From JANMZO01 sp963763135 (GTDB taxonomy: Bacteria > Actinomycetota > Acidimicrobiia > Acidimicrobiales > JANYDT01): 64,000 nt of DNA. A model generated the notes under the pieces. It ran no database searches. It was not told the DNA's origin and saw only the letters and a program-made list of their open reading frames with translations. Position 1 is the first letter of the stretch. The number at the start of each line of letters is the position of its first letter. A program made the translations under genes and the position numbers. Shown here in pieces: positions 41,967 through 50,707 of the stretch. The stretch spans positions 868,001 through 932,000 of the forward strand of contig CAVXNJ010000012.1 of the NCBI GenBank assembly GCA_963763135.1, in the 5' to 3' direction.

Positions 41967-42704
41967 ATGCTGACCTCGGCTCTGGCCATCGGTGCGGCCC
42001 TCGTGGCGTTTGCGTTCGGGTGCATGACCTTTGAACGTTGGCGGCTGCGCCGCCTTCCCCAGGATCTCGCCTGGTCGATCGCTCTCGGCTTGTTCGTGGG
42101 TGGAGCCTTGGCCCTCGCCTGGGGCGTGGGCGTTGGCTGGTCTCCCCTGGCGTTTCGGATCTTCTACGCATTCGGCGCGGTGATCAACGTGCCGTTTCTC
42201 GCCGCCGGCCAGCTCTACCTGCTGGTTCGCCGCCGGAACGCCGACATCGCCAAGAACGTGATCTCGCTTCTTGCCGCTTTTGCCCTCGGGGTGGTTCTGT
42301 TCGCACCTATGAAGGCCGCCGTTCCGAGGGATCGTTTACCTCAGGGCTCCGAGGTGTTCGACGCGGCCCCGCGGATCTTGGCGGCCGTCGGATCGGGGTT
42401 GTCCGCGGTGATCATCTTCGGGGGAACCGCATTCGGGTTGATCCGCGTTCTTCAGGCGAAGCGAAACGCCCGAAAGAACGGCGAGTCGATCCCGGGCGTG
42501 GGCCGCCGGCTGGCCGGGCTCGTTCTCCTCGCCAGCGGAACGGTGATGCTGTCCTTGAGCGGCACCCTGAACTCCCGACTTGGAGCGATGCGCGCCTTCT
42601 CCGTCACCTTGACAGTCGGCGTGACGCTGCTGTTTTCGGGTTTCGCCCTGAGCTCACTCCGCGCTCCATCCGACTCCAGCTGGGTGCTCGCCGATAACGA
42701 CTGA
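41967..42704 (+). CDS. Multi-pass membrane protein of unknown function
   Basis: 245 residues from ATG 41967; the open frame extends upstream into the rex promoter, which is unlikely to be coding. About seven hydrophobic helices and short loops; a basic loop (RVLQAKRNARKNGESIPG) near residue 165. No motif I recognise. It is divergent from rex, sharing the Rex operator region, and convergent with the acyl-CoA ligase. Confidence 0.75.
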   Translation: MLTSALAIGAALVAFAFGCMTFERWRLRRLPQDLAWSIALGLFVGGALALAWGVGVGWSPLAFRIFYAFGAVINVPFLAAGQLYLLVRRRNADIAKNVISLLAAFALGVVLFAPMKAAVPRDRLPQGSEVFDAAPRILAAVGSGLSAVIIFGGTAFGLIRVLQAKRNARKNGESIPGVGRRLAGLVLLASGTVMLSLSGTLNSRLGAMRAFSVTLTVGVTLLFSGFALSSLRAPSDSSWVLADND

Positions 42705-42756
42705 CACTCGACTGACACGACAACCGGCATTCACGAACAACGCGACGCGGCTGCCC

Positions 42757-44250
42757 TCAGCGGAGATCTCGCCGCAACACCTTGCCGCCGAGGCCGTAGG
42801 GAAGTTCGTTCACGAAGAGGACTTTCGAGGGGCATTTGTAGCGGGCCAACTGCCGGCCGCAAAAGGCGATCAGGTCGTCTTCTTCAAGGGCCCGGTCGGG
42901 CTTGGCCACGACGAAGGCCTTGACCGACTCCCCGGAATGCGGGTTCGGGACTCCGACCACGGCCACCTCGGAGACACCCGGATGCTCGGCGAGGACCTGT
43001 TCGACTTCGTTCGGATACACGTTGAATCCCGAGACGATGATCAGGTCTTTGCCCCGGTCGACGATGGTCAGATACCCCTGTTCGTCGGCCACGGCGATAT
43101 CGCCCGTGCAGAGCCATCCGTCTTGGGTGAGCGCCCGAGCACTGGCGTCGGCATCCTCCCAATATCCGGAGAAGACGTTCGGGCCTTTGATCCGGATTTC
43201 ACCGGGATCGCCGACGAGTACGTCGTTGCCATGGTCATCGACGAGCCGAATCAGCAGCCCGGGAAGGGGCAACCCGATCGTGCCTGGGCGAAGATCGTTG
43301 AAGTCGGCACTGGTGACAACCGGCGACGCTTCCGTCAACCCATAACCCTCACCGATCGCCACGCCGAAGCGTTCGTAGAACCGGGTGATCAGTTCCGGAT
43401 CGAGCTTCGAGGCACCGCTGGCCGCGATCCGCACGCTGGCAAAATCGCGTCGGGTCGCTTCCGCCAACGGGAGGGCCTCCCAGGCGGCGTACATCGGAGG
43501 AACACCGGCGATGACGGTTACCTCGCGCTCGCGGATCGTGTCGAGCGCCGACGACGGATCGAAGCGTTGCACGAGGACTGAACAGCCTCCGGCGAAGAGC
43601 ATCAGCCCCAGCGAGGCATTGAGCCCGTAGATGTGGAACAGCGGAAGTACACAGAGCGCTATGTCGCTGGAGAGAATCTCGCCGGGTCCGAATGACTGCA
43701 CCTGTTGCAGATTGGCCATCAGATTGCCGTGACTCAGGCAAGCCGCTTTTGGCGAACCGGCGGTGCCGCTTGTGAACATGAGCACTGCGAGATCGTCTTC
43801 CTGCCGATCCACGAGGGGCACCGGATCGCACACGAGCAGGTCTTCGAACGCCCGCGCTCCCGGGATGTGCACACCTTCCGGGACGAGCACGTGTTGCACG
43901 CCCAGGTAGGCCAGATCAAGCTTCGTTGCGGCGTCTTCGCTGGTCGCCCCGAGGATCGCGACCCGTGGACGAACGGCACGAATTTCGCGTTCGAGTTCCG
44001 CGGCCGGGCTCTGCGGGTTGAGGGGGACGACCACCGCTCCGGCACCGAGCGCGGCCAGATACGCCACCACGAAATACCAGTTCGATGCGAGCACGATGGC
44101 TACCCGGTCGCCGGGTTGAATCATCGAATGAAAGCCACCCCGGACGGCCGCCACCTGGGCCCGGAGATCGCCGTATGTTGTGACCTGCCCGGCGCTGATG
44201 ATCGCCGGGGCGTCAGCGGGGTGCGGGTCGATTATCGAGGCCAGGTTCAT
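42757..44250 (-). CDS. AMP-dependent acyl-CoA synthetase/ligase
   Basis: Activates a carboxylic acid via an acyl-adenylate to a CoA ester. 497 residues. ANL motifs: A3 loop MFTSGTAGSPKAACLSHGNL, A5 GEGYGLTEASPV, A7 DGWLCTGDIA, A8 hinge GFNVYPNEVEQVL, and the A10 lysine in GLGGKVLRRDLR. No strong substrate hint. Its first 12 nt and the upstream leader are duplicated just upstream (44308-44344). It is not clearly in an operon. Confidence 0.93.
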   Translation of the reverse strand: MNLASIIDPHPADAPAIISAGQVTTYGDLRAQVAAVRGGFHSMIQPGDRVAIVLASNWYFVVAYLAALGAGAVVVPLNPQSPAAELEREIRAVRPRVAILGATSEDAATKLDLAYLGVQHVLVPEGVHIPGARAFEDLLVCDPVPLVDRQEDDLAVLMFTSGTAGSPKAACLSHGNLMANLQQVQSFGPGEILSSDIALCVLPLFHIYGLNASLGLMLFAGGCSVLVQRFDPSSALDTIREREVTVIAGVPPMYAAWEALPLAEATRRDFASVRIAASGASKLDPELITRFYERFGVAIGEGYGLTEASPVVTSADFNDLRPGTIGLPLPGLLIRLVDDHGNDVLVGDPGEIRIKGPNVFSGYWEDADASARALTQDGWLCTGDIAVADEQGYLTIVDRGKDLIIVSGFNVYPNEVEQVLAEHPGVSEVAVVGVPNPHSGESVKAFVVAKPDRALEEDDLIAFCGRQLARYKCPSKVLFVNELPYGLGGKVLRRDLR

Positions 44251-44344
44251 CGAAACTTCAGCGTCCCTCTCAGGGAAAATGCTCGGCCCAGCGATTCAAG
44301 CAGAGTGGCCAGGTTCATCGAAACTTCAGCGTCCCTCTCAGGGC
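44239..44344. repeat. 37-bp direct repeat covering the start of the acyl-CoA ligase gene
   Basis: A 37-bp sequence at 44239-44275, covering the ribosome site, start codon and first codons of the ligase, is repeated at 44308-44344 with a 32-nt spacer. The upstream copy contains a second MNLA start in the same frame as the end of a short open frame, and also forms the 3' end of the small membrane-protein gene. This is a local duplication of a translation initiation region. Confidence 0.9.
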
Positions 44345-44509
44345 AATAGATCTGCCGAGAGATTGCAGCGCGGCCGTCGTGGTCGTCGAATCCGACGAAT
44401 TGCCCATGATGGCGAACTGCACCGCAGCAGCAATCAGAATGCCCAGCAGCAATAACGCCATGACGATAGTGGTCGATGGCCTCACCGTGCCGACCTGGCC
44501 TTGGGACAT
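44315..44509 (-). CDS. Small single-pass membrane protein
   Basis: 64 residues. One hydrophobic helix (TTIVMALLLLGILIAAAVQF, residues 13-33) flanked by polar segments, a Ser/Thr run (DSTTTTAAL), and a C-terminus RGTLKFR encoded by the duplicated 37-bp repeat. No known family. It lies upstream of the acyl-CoA ligase in the same direction. It could be a genuine small protein whose end was altered by the duplication. Confidence 0.5.
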   Translation of the reverse strand: MSQGQVGTVRPSTTIVMALLLLGILIAAAVQFAIMGNSSDSTTTTAALQSLGRSIALRGTLKFR

Positions 44510-44647
44510 TGCCCATCGGAACCAAGCAGCGGGCGGACAACTGCTGGAGTTGATCGGTACATCATCGTCGGATCCGGCTCTGGCGTGTCATGACCCGCCC
44601 ATCCTGCCACTCCTGCGGTGGCTCCGACACGTTGGCGTTGACGTTGA

Positions 44648-45448
44648 TCACGTGGCGGCGGTAAGCGACACGGCGCTGCTCGGCCCGAGCCCAAGCTCCC
44701 TGGCGGCGGAGTACCGGTCGATGCACAGGGAAAGGAGCCCGTAGGAGTCGACGACGATTCCAATTGCTCCGGCCTTTATATCGGCGTAGGCGTCGCAGCG
44801 GACCGCGGTGCGGGACTTTTCGCCGTAGGTGAGGGTGAGCACGTCTCCCATCTCGGCCACCTCTTCCGGAGAAATATTGAGCTGCACGTTGCCGTAGCGG
44901 TCAACCCAGAGGACCTCGCCGAGCACGGCATCGTTCTCGACCCTGGTCAGCGGAAGGACGCCGGGGAGAAGTAGAACCGGGTCGATAAGGTCACCGAACT
45001 CTTCGAGGGGGACTCCACTGCAGAGGCGGGCGGCGACCGGAGCGAAGATGTCGCGGCCGGCAAAGGTGGCGCCCGGTGCGGCGAGGTGATGTTCGTCGTT
45101 CGTGAGCGTGACGGCTCGCGTTGCACCACCGACCATCGCCACGGCCGGTGCCATCAGACCGTTGTCGGGGCCTACAAACACGTACTCGCCGCGGGTGCCG
45201 GCCTCTACGGCAACAGCTTTGCGGGAGGTACCCACGCCGGGATCAACGATCGCCAGGATGACGCCGTCGGGGAGATACTGGATGCTGCGCACGAGCGCCA
45301 GCGAACCGGCACGAATGTCATGAACGGGAAGGTCGTGCGCAATGTCGAGAACGTGGGCATGTGGCGCAAGTTGGTGCATCACCGCCTTGCAGACTCCAAC
45401 GAATTCGTCGGCGTGGCCGTAGTCGGTAAGAAACGAGATGGTGTCCAT
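44648..45448 (-). CDS. SAM hydrolase / SAM hydroxide adenosyltransferase (DUF62 family)
   Basis: Family members split S-adenosylmethionine into adenosine and methionine with water. 266 residues, usual length. Motifs: FLTDYGHADEFVGVCKAVM at the N-terminus, AIVDPGVGTSRKAVAVE, FVGPDNGLMAPA, TFAGRDIFAPVAARL, and the C-terminal WVDRYGNVQLNI. It lies between proC and the small membrane protein. Relatives include chlorinase and fluorinase, but the halide-specific loop cannot be judged here. Confidence 0.9.
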   Translation of the reverse strand: MDTISFLTDYGHADEFVGVCKAVMHQLAPHAHVLDIAHDLPVHDIRAGSLALVRSIQYLPDGVILAIVDPGVGTSRKAVAVEAGTRGEYVFVGPDNGLMAPAVAMVGGATRAVTLTNDEHHLAAPGATFAGRDIFAPVAARLCSGVPLEEFGDLIDPVLLLPGVLPLTRVENDAVLGEVLWVDRYGNVQLNISPEEVAEMGDVLTLTYGEKSRTAVRCDAYADIKAGAIGIVVDSYGLLSLCIDRYSAARELGLGPSSAVSLTAAT

Positions 45449-45553
45449 GGGCGTTGTGCAGTCTTACGCAAGTCGGCCGGTATCTCGTTCAGGCGCACGC
45501 CTGCACAGACCTCGAAACCCGCTCGCCAAGGGTGATCCAGGGTCTCGAGCGCC

Positions 45554-46387
45554 CTAACCAAATTCGCGGGAGCGTTCGGTCGCCGCCGCCACAGCGTCGA
45601 TAAAGGCGCTGCGCGCTCCGCGCTGCTCCAGGACCCGTAGACCGGCCGCGGTGGTGCCGCCGGGTGAGGTGACGTTGCCCCGCAACCGGGCGGCCTCGTC
45701 GCCGGAGTCACGAAGCATCAGTCCGGCACCGGCGATCGTCTGGGCGACCAGCGTCGTCGCCACCGTTCTCGGGAGTCCCATGAGGACCCCGCCTTCGATC
45801 ATCGCTTCGGCCACGAGGAACACATAGGCGGGACCGGAACCCGAAACTCCGGTCACCGCGTCAAGAAGCTTCTCCTCGACCCGTTCGACAACACCAACCG
45901 CCGACAGGATGCTCGCGGCCCAGTTGAGATCTTCGGCCGTCGCTGCAGCCCCGCCCGCTATCGCCGATGCACCACAGCTGACCAGTGCCGGAGTGTTGGG
46001 CATTGACCGCACAACAGCGATCGTTCGATCCGGAGCCCCCTCGCGTAGGGCCGCTTCCATCGATGCCGTCGTTACGCCGGCCGCAACCGACAGCACGCGG
46101 TCGACGACCGGAGCAATGAGACGGCATGCATCGGCCACATGATGGGGCTTGACGGCTACCAACGCCCCACTCGCCTTGAGATGCGTGGGTTGCGCCTCAG
46201 CTACACGCACACCGGGGAACTGCGTCTCCAGTTCGGCCCGGCGAGTCGCCAACGGCTCAACGACCAGTAACTGTGCGGAGGTGCACCAACCGGCCTTCAG
46301 CAAACCGCCGATCAGGGCCTCGCCCATCTTTCCGCCGCCGATTACCACCAGCGAATATGCGACGTCAGAAACTTCGTTTGCGCTCAC
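45554..46387 (-). CDS. proC: Pyrroline-5-carboxylate reductase
   Basis: Last step of proline synthesis. About 277 residues from GTG 46387; a start at 46411 is possible. The NADPH-binding N-terminus is VVIGGGKMGEALIGGLLKAG. The family signature at the C-terminal helical domain is GNVTSPGGTTAAGLRVLE. VRSMPNTPALVSCG is also typical. It is oriented as its neighbours but separated by about 105 nt from the SAM hydrolase gene. Confidence 0.95.
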   Translation of the reverse strand: MSANEVSDVAYSLVVIGGGKMGEALIGGLLKAGWCTSAQLLVVEPLATRRAELETQFPGVRVAEAQPTHLKASGALVAVKPHHVADACRLIAPVVDRVLSVAAGVTTASMEAALREGAPDRTIAVVRSMPNTPALVSCGASAIAGGAAATAEDLNWAASILSAVGVVERVEEKLLDAVTGVSGSGPAYVFLVAEAMIEGGVLMGLPRTVATTLVAQTIAGAGLMLRDSGDEAARLRGNVTSPGGTTAAGLRVLEQRGARSAFIDAVAAATERSREFG

Positions 46388-46410
46388 CCGGCCAGGGTAT
46401 ACCGGGGGCA

Positions 46411-46448
46411 CCCGGCCCCAGGCTCACAACCCGGCCCCAGGCTCACAA
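46411..46448. repeat. 19-bp tandem direct repeat upstream of proC
   Basis: CCCGGCCCCAGGCTCACAA occurs twice in tandem at 46411-46429 and 46430-46448, in the short gap between the PTPS-like gene and proC, overlapping the likely proC promoter region. Confidence 0.75.
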
Positions 46449-46478
46449 GAGAGCCTTGGGCGCCAGGTCGTCTTCGGC

Positions 46479-46868
46479 CTAGACCAGTGCGCGTTGGCGG
46501 GAGAGGCGGACGGTTCGGTTTCGATCGAACTCGGTGCTCTCCTTCAACGCCACTTCGACCAGCCCAGGCACCCGAACCTCAAGCTGGGCCCATAGTTGGC
46601 GCGCAATTTCCTCGACGGTGGCCTCACGCTCCCAGACGAGCGCGGTGTAGCCCTTCCACTCGCCGACGTCTTCGTTCGTGAGGTAGCGACCGGTCCACGG
46701 GTCGACGGTTTCGCGCAGAATCGACTCAAGATCGTCGGCAGGAAACACCTTGTCGGCGTCGATATCACCTTCGACGGTGGCTTCCACCTCCCATGCGTGG
46801 GTGTGGATCAGGTGGTCGACTCGGTGACCCCATCGGGCGTGAATGGCGGCCGTAATTGTCAGTTGCAC
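46479..46868 (-). CDS. 6-pyruvoyl-tetrahydropterin synthase / QueD-like protein
   Basis: 129 residues from GTG 46868; the frame extends to 47096, but that part does not look coding. The zinc site is in HLIHTHAWEVEATVEG, and later segments FPADDLESILRETVDPWTG and PGLVEVALKEST fit the PTPS fold. In QueD a Cys precedes the HxH motif; here the stretch is HRVDHLIHTH and no catalytic Cys is seen. Function may therefore differ from 6-carboxytetrahydropterin synthesis. Confidence 0.75.
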   Translation of the reverse strand: MQLTITAAIHARWGHRVDHLIHTHAWEVEATVEGDIDADKVFPADDLESILRETVDPWTGRYLTNEDVGEWKGYTALVWEREATVEEIARQLWAQLEVRVPGLVEVALKESTEFDRNRTVRLSRQRALV

Positions 46869-47376
46869 GGTATTACCCCTTCGTAGCGCGTGTGAGTATC
46901 GGCAGTACCTCCCGGTCAGTCCGACGCAGTCGAAGGAATCGACTGCTGACTCAATGGTCGCACAACATTTCGCCACGTCAGGTCCTTCGATCGGATCTTC
47001 TCCGGGTTGAAACAATTCAGAGGTGGGCCTCCGGCCGGACAACCGCAAACGACACCCCAGCCCAGGGTCGACGCAATGCTCCCGAGGTCGACACAATGCT
47101 AAAGAGTGCCCAGACAGCGGAACGCCAGACCGTTCGACGGCACCAATTCATCGGATTCGAGAGACTCAATCGCCTCAATCGACCGGCCCGCACCACCAGC
47201 GCCGGACTTCCGCCGAAACGGATGTGAGAAAGCCAGAAGCCCGGAGGCTGCATCAGCCGGTTCGCACTTCCCCGAACGAACCGACCAACAGACGCCACCG
47301 GGCTTCTTGGTTAGCGCCCATAATTACTCATGGTTTGACGGAGCGCAAGGGGAACTTTCCGGAGTCGCGCGCTTCC
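46869..47376. other. 508-nt region without a clear gene
   Basis: No convincing gene on either strand. It contains a perfect 8-bp inverted repeat, GCAGTCGA-aggaa-TCGACTGC (46926-46946), about 60 nt upstream of the PTPS-like start, possibly an operator. A 10-bp inverted repeat, AGAAGCCCGG (47235-47244) with CCGGGCTTCT (47298-47307), lies after the YbjN gene and may be its terminator. A GTCGACrCAATGCT sequence is repeated near 47062-47099. Confidence 0.6.
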
Positions 47377-47850
47377 CTACGTTCGAGGTTGGAAAACCGA
47401 GGCGAAGCCGATTCGCATGGCTGTCCGGAAACAATCCTCGCTGTACGCGTACGCCGCGCCGAGCAGCCGATCGAGCTCATCGACGGCGGTGTCGGGACCA
47501 AACGCGGAGAACGGCATTTGCCCAGTCAGATAGATCGCGTCCTCTCCCCCGATCGAGAACCGCATCCCGTAGAACCGGGCACTCGCCCGAAGCAGGTACT
47601 CGTAACAGGCCGCGACATTCTCTTCCGGAGCCGGCATGAAGTAGGTCTCATACCAAATGGTTTGCTCGCGGACGGTCAGCCAAACCGTCGTCACAAGTTT
47701 TTCGTCACCGCGGACCCGAATGAACCAGCGATTGCAGGTCGGGTCTCGTTCGACGTTGGTCACCACGGGGTTCTCAACGACAAGCCGATCCACCCAGTCG
47801 GCCACCAACGCCAGTACTTGGGTCTCGGTCGGGACTGAACTCGCACTCAT
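47377..47850 (-). CDS. YbjN-domain protein, mshA neighbour
   Basis: 157 residues, with the YbjN/T3SS-chaperone-like fold: an N-terminal helix (VLALVADWVDRLV), a beta-sheet with RWFIRVRGDEKLVTTVWLTV, and a C-terminal ELDRLLGAAYAYSEDCF. In mycobacteria a YbjN gene also lies beside mshA, so the link is conserved. Its role is unclear; it may be a chaperone or regulator. It is 46 nt from the mshA stop in the same direction. Confidence 0.88.
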   Translation of the reverse strand: MSASSVPTETQVLALVADWVDRLVVENPVVTNVERDPTCNRWFIRVRGDEKLVTTVWLTVREQTIWYETYFMPAPEENVAACYEYLLRASARFYGMRFSIGGEDAIYLTGQMPFSAFGPDTAVDELDRLLGAAYAYSEDCFRTAMRIGFASVFQPRT

Positions 47851-47896
47851 CCGCCCAGGCTACGTCGCCCCGCGCATCTACCCACTCGGGGCGGGT

Positions 47897-49135
47897 TCAC
47901 CCGCAGTCGACGAGTTGACGCAGAGCAAGGTCGGTGTAGAGCCGCCGAAGACGCGCACCGGTGTAACTCCACGCGTACCGCCGCGACCGCTGCGCAGCCC
48001 GTTCGCCCATGGAGGCGGCGAGCGCCGGCTGGTCGAGGATCCGGTCGATCGTGGCGGCCCAGACCTCGGGATCACGTTCGGAGATCAAGGCGCCGGTTTC
48101 CCCGTTGTCGACCAGCGTTTGCAGGCCCCCGACATTCGATGCCACGACCGGGATTCCGCAGGCCCCGGCTTCGAGCGCAACGAGACCGAACGATTCCGAG
48201 CGGCTCGGGACCAGGCAAACGTCGGCAGCCCGATAGTAGGTACTCAAAATGTGGTGGGGCTGCGGATCGCACCATCGGACGCGTGACGCCACCCCGAGTT
48301 CTTCGGCCAGCTGATGCATCCGGTTCACTTCCACAGCGCCGTGTAGTCCGCTGGGGCCGCCGACGACAACCAACTGGGCATTTCGATGCCTGGACGCGGC
48401 GAATGAACGGAGCGCTAGCTCGATGCCCTTGAGGGGTTGGATCCGACCGACGAACAACATGACGGGGCCGGGGCCGGGGGCGAGTCCGAGGGCGGCTCGG
48501 GCCCCTGCCGGGTTGCCCGGTGAGAAGAACGCATGATCGACGCCCAGGGGAACTTCCGCGATCCGCAACGGGTCGGCCCCGTACAGGCGGACAAGCTCAT
48601 CGGCCTCCACCATCGTGTTGGCCAGGACCAGGTCGGAGCAACCTATGACTGACGCCTCGGCCCTCGCCCTTTCCTCAGGCTCGAAGTCGTTGTTCTCGGT
48701 CTTCACCCGGGCCAGCGTGTGGAACGTACTGACGAGCGGCACGTCGAGCGCGTGCTTCATTTTGTGGCCGGCGACCGCCGACAACCAGTAGTTGGCATGG
48801 ATCAGTGTGGGTCGCACGCCCTCGGCGGCGAGACGGTCCTGCACAGCCTGAGCGAACGCATCGGTGAGCGCCGGAAGCTCCTCTTTCACGACCGACTCGA
48901 GCGGTCCGGCCTCGACATGATGCACGCGCAGCCCCGGCTCGATGTTCGCAACCGGTTGCAGCCCGGTGCGGTCGGCACGCGTGAAGACGTCGCAGATGAC
49001 TCCGGCTCGCGCCAAAGCAGTGCTCAGCTCCCGAACGTAGACGTTCATGCCACCACCATCGCCCGTGCCCGGCTGGGCGAGCGGCGAGGTGTGCATTGAC
49101 AAGACGGTGACGCGGAGCGGCGAGGTTCCGGTCAT
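47897..49135 (-). CDS. mshA: D-inositol-3-phosphate glycosyltransferase (mycothiol synthesis)
   Basis: Transfers GlcNAc from UDP-GlcNAc to inositol 3-phosphate, the first step of mycothiol synthesis. 412 residues, GT4 family of the GT-B fold. N-terminal GDGGGMNVYVRELSTALARA is the mshA signature. The C-terminal donor site is PSRSESFGLVALEAGACGIP, with the PLGVDHAFF segment between domains. It ends 46 nt before the YbjN gene. It is strong evidence that the organism is an actinomycete. Confidence 0.93.
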   Translation of the reverse strand: MTGTSPLRVTVLSMHTSPLAQPGTGDGGGMNVYVRELSTALARAGVICDVFTRADRTGLQPVANIEPGLRVHHVEAGPLESVVKEELPALTDAFAQAVQDRLAAEGVRPTLIHANYWLSAVAGHKMKHALDVPLVSTFHTLARVKTENNDFEPEERARAEASVIGCSDLVLANTMVEADELVRLYGADPLRIAEVPLGVDHAFFSPGNPAGARAALGLAPGPGPVMLFVGRIQPLKGIELALRSFAASRHRNAQLVVVGGPSGLHGAVEVNRMHQLAEELGVASRVRWCDPQPHHILSTYYRAADVCLVPSRSESFGLVALEAGACGIPVVASNVGGLQTLVDNGETGALISERDPEVWAATIDRILDQPALAASMGERAAQRSRRYAWSYTGARLRRLYTDLALRQLVDCG

Positions 49136-49194
49136 AGCTAGATAGGGCGGGAGATAGACATGGGCAGAGGATGAAACACTAGGGGAACAACGTT

Positions 49195-49232
49195 CATTCC
49201 GCCCACACGCGAAACGCGTGTCGCGCGGAATG
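49195..49232. terminator. Long hairpin between mshA and the XRE regulator
   Basis: CATTCCGC pairs with GCGGAATG and, inside a small internal loop, ACACGCG pairs with CGCGTGT around AAA. On the plus strand it is followed by GGTTTTC. It lies 90 nt after the XRE gene in the minus direction and about 60 nt upstream of mshA, so it probably ends XRE-rsiG transcription, but its T tract is poor on that strand. Confidence 0.55.
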
Positions 49233-49322
49233 GGTTTTCGTGGGACGTCTGGGAACTCGACCTACGTGGGCTCGGCCGTCAACGCGAGGGTTTGAGTCGT
49301 TGTTCAACGCCAGCGTTGAGAT

Positions 49323-49694
49323 TCAGTGCGATTCTGAGGATCGGTTTTCGGCCTGGAACGACCGCAGAACCTGAATGAGCGCCCGCTTCTGCGACTCGCT
49401 GAGCGAATGGTCGGCGTTGATCGCGTGCGCCAGGTCGGGTGGCTCTGGACGTTCATCGAGTATTCCGGCCTGAACGTAGAGCGTTTCCGCAGAGATTCGC
49501 AGTGCTTTCGCGAGTTGCTGGAGGATGTCGGCGGAGGGCTTCCGGAGGCCGCGTTCGATCTGGCTGAGATAGGGATTGGAAATCTCGGCCATGTCGCTCA
49601 GCTTGCGCAGCGACAGTCGCGCTACCTTGCGCTGCTCCTTGATGAACTCCCCGAGTGCCCGAGCCCGCTCGGTGATTGCTTCTTCGGGCGTCAC
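49323..49694 (-). CDS. XRE-family HTH regulator
   Basis: 123 residues from GTG 49694. Cro/cI-type HTH: LGEFIKEQRKVARLSLRKLS, then MAEISNPYLSQIERGLRKPS, then LQQLAKALRIS. A hydrophobic/helical C-terminus of about 45 residues follows. It starts 4 nt after the rsiG stop, so the two genes are surely co-transcribed and may act together. Confidence 0.92.
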   Translation of the reverse strand: MTPEEAITERARALGEFIKEQRKVARLSLRKLSDMAEISNPYLSQIERGLRKPSADILQQLAKALRISAETLYVQAGILDERPEPPDLAHAINADHSLSESQKRALIQVLRSFQAENRSSESH

Positions 49695-49698
49695 GGAG

Positions 49699-50232
49699 CT
49701 ACCGGAGCAGGCCGTCTACCGATGCCACGCCGGAACGGTAACGCCGAACCAGTTCAGCCTGCAGCCGGTCGAACACGTCGTGGAGGCGCCGACGCTCAAT
49801 GCTGACTTCGCGCTCCAGCGCTGCGAGATTCTCGGCCATGACTTCCAGAATCGCGTCTTCGAGTTCCGGGGCATTCTCAACATCGAAGCCACCGCAGGCT
49901 TCAGCAACGCGGGCCTCGGCCCAGGCCCCCTGCTCCTCATCGGGCTCAGCGGAGAGGAACCGACCGCCCTGTTGGTGTTTTTCGCCATCGGAGAGAATGC
50001 TCGGAAGCTGGGAAATCAACGAGTCGAGGTCGGGGAGCTGACCATCGGAGCGACTGCGGGATTCCATCCCAAGAATGTCGATGCGCGTTTGGACCAGACG
50101 ACGCAGATACGAAACCGCGTCTTCGAGCCGCTGGCATTCCGCACGACGCTCGCGAATCTCCTCAATCGGCCATTCGTCGATGCCGTCGAGGTAGTCGGTG
50201 CGAAGTACACGATCGAGATGCCGGTTGGCCAT
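49699..50232 (-). CDS. rsiG: RsiG-like c-di-GMP-binding anti-sigma factor
   Basis: 177 residues, mostly helical. It contains the exact c-di-GMP motif E(X)3S(X)2R(X)3Q(X)3D, with E37, S41, R44, Q48 and D52 in EDAVSYLRRLVQTRID. A second, degenerate copy is at E140, S144, R147, H151 and D155, where His replaces Gln. In Streptomyces RsiG binds c-di-GMP through two such helices and sequesters sigma WhiG. No sigma factor is visible in the window. Assignment rests on the motif and fold length. Confidence 0.85.
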   Translation of the reverse strand: MANRHLDRVLRTDYLDGIDEWPIEEIRERRAECQRLEDAVSYLRRLVQTRIDILGMESRSRSDGQLPDLDSLISQLPSILSDGEKHQQGGRFLSAEPDEEQGAWAEARVAEACGGFDVENAPELEDAILEVMAENLAALEREVSIERRRLHDVFDRLQAELVRRYRSGVASVDGLLR

Positions 50233-50357
50233 AGGTCCAGTCTAGGCCGGAACCGTAACGAAAACGGGGCGTTGAAGGCGAACGGTCAAAGTGGTCGGCG
50301 TCGGCGCCACGTTCGCCGTGGGCGGACGCAACGCGTAAGCGTTGACGAAGAACCCTG

Positions 50358-50591
50358 CTAACCACCCGAAACTGGCGGAAGCAACGCAACTTCGTCGGAG
50401 TCGTTGATGGTGTCGGAAGGCAACGCGGGCTCGCCGTTGACCCAGATCTTGCAGTGGGGAATCACCCGGGCCAGCGCCGGGTGCGCAGCAGCGGCCTGGG
50501 TGATCAGATCCTGCACCGTGGCCCCGGACAGGGAGAGTCGGTTCGTGCCCGCCGCTTCTCGCGCTTGGGCAAACAACAACAGGGTGGCCAT
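50358..50591 (-). CDS. MoaD/ThiS-family sulfur carrier protein
   Basis: 77 residues, ubiquitin-like fold, ending in the diagnostic double glycine (LLPPVSGG) that is thiocarboxylated. N-terminal TLLLFAQAREAAGT is the usual MoaD start. It probably belongs to molybdopterin synthesis, but no moaE or moeB is near, so partner and pathway are not shown here. Confidence 0.9.
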   Translation of the reverse strand: MATLLLFAQAREAAGTNRLSLSGATVQDLITQAAAAHPALARVIPHCKIWVNGEPALPSDTINDSDEVALLPPVSGG

Positions 50592-50707
50592 CAGGCAGAG
50601 TGTATTGGCTTGACGCCGCTACCCGATCGGGCCGATTGGCGTCCACGACACCGGTGCCAGCGACGAAGCGGCCAGATCGATTGCACGTGGGTCTGTGGAC
50701 GAATCGA

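Noticed and set aside
47023..47838. Plus-strand 271-residue frame
   Set aside because: It is antisense to the YbjN gene and rich in Arg and Pro, typical of a shadow frame.
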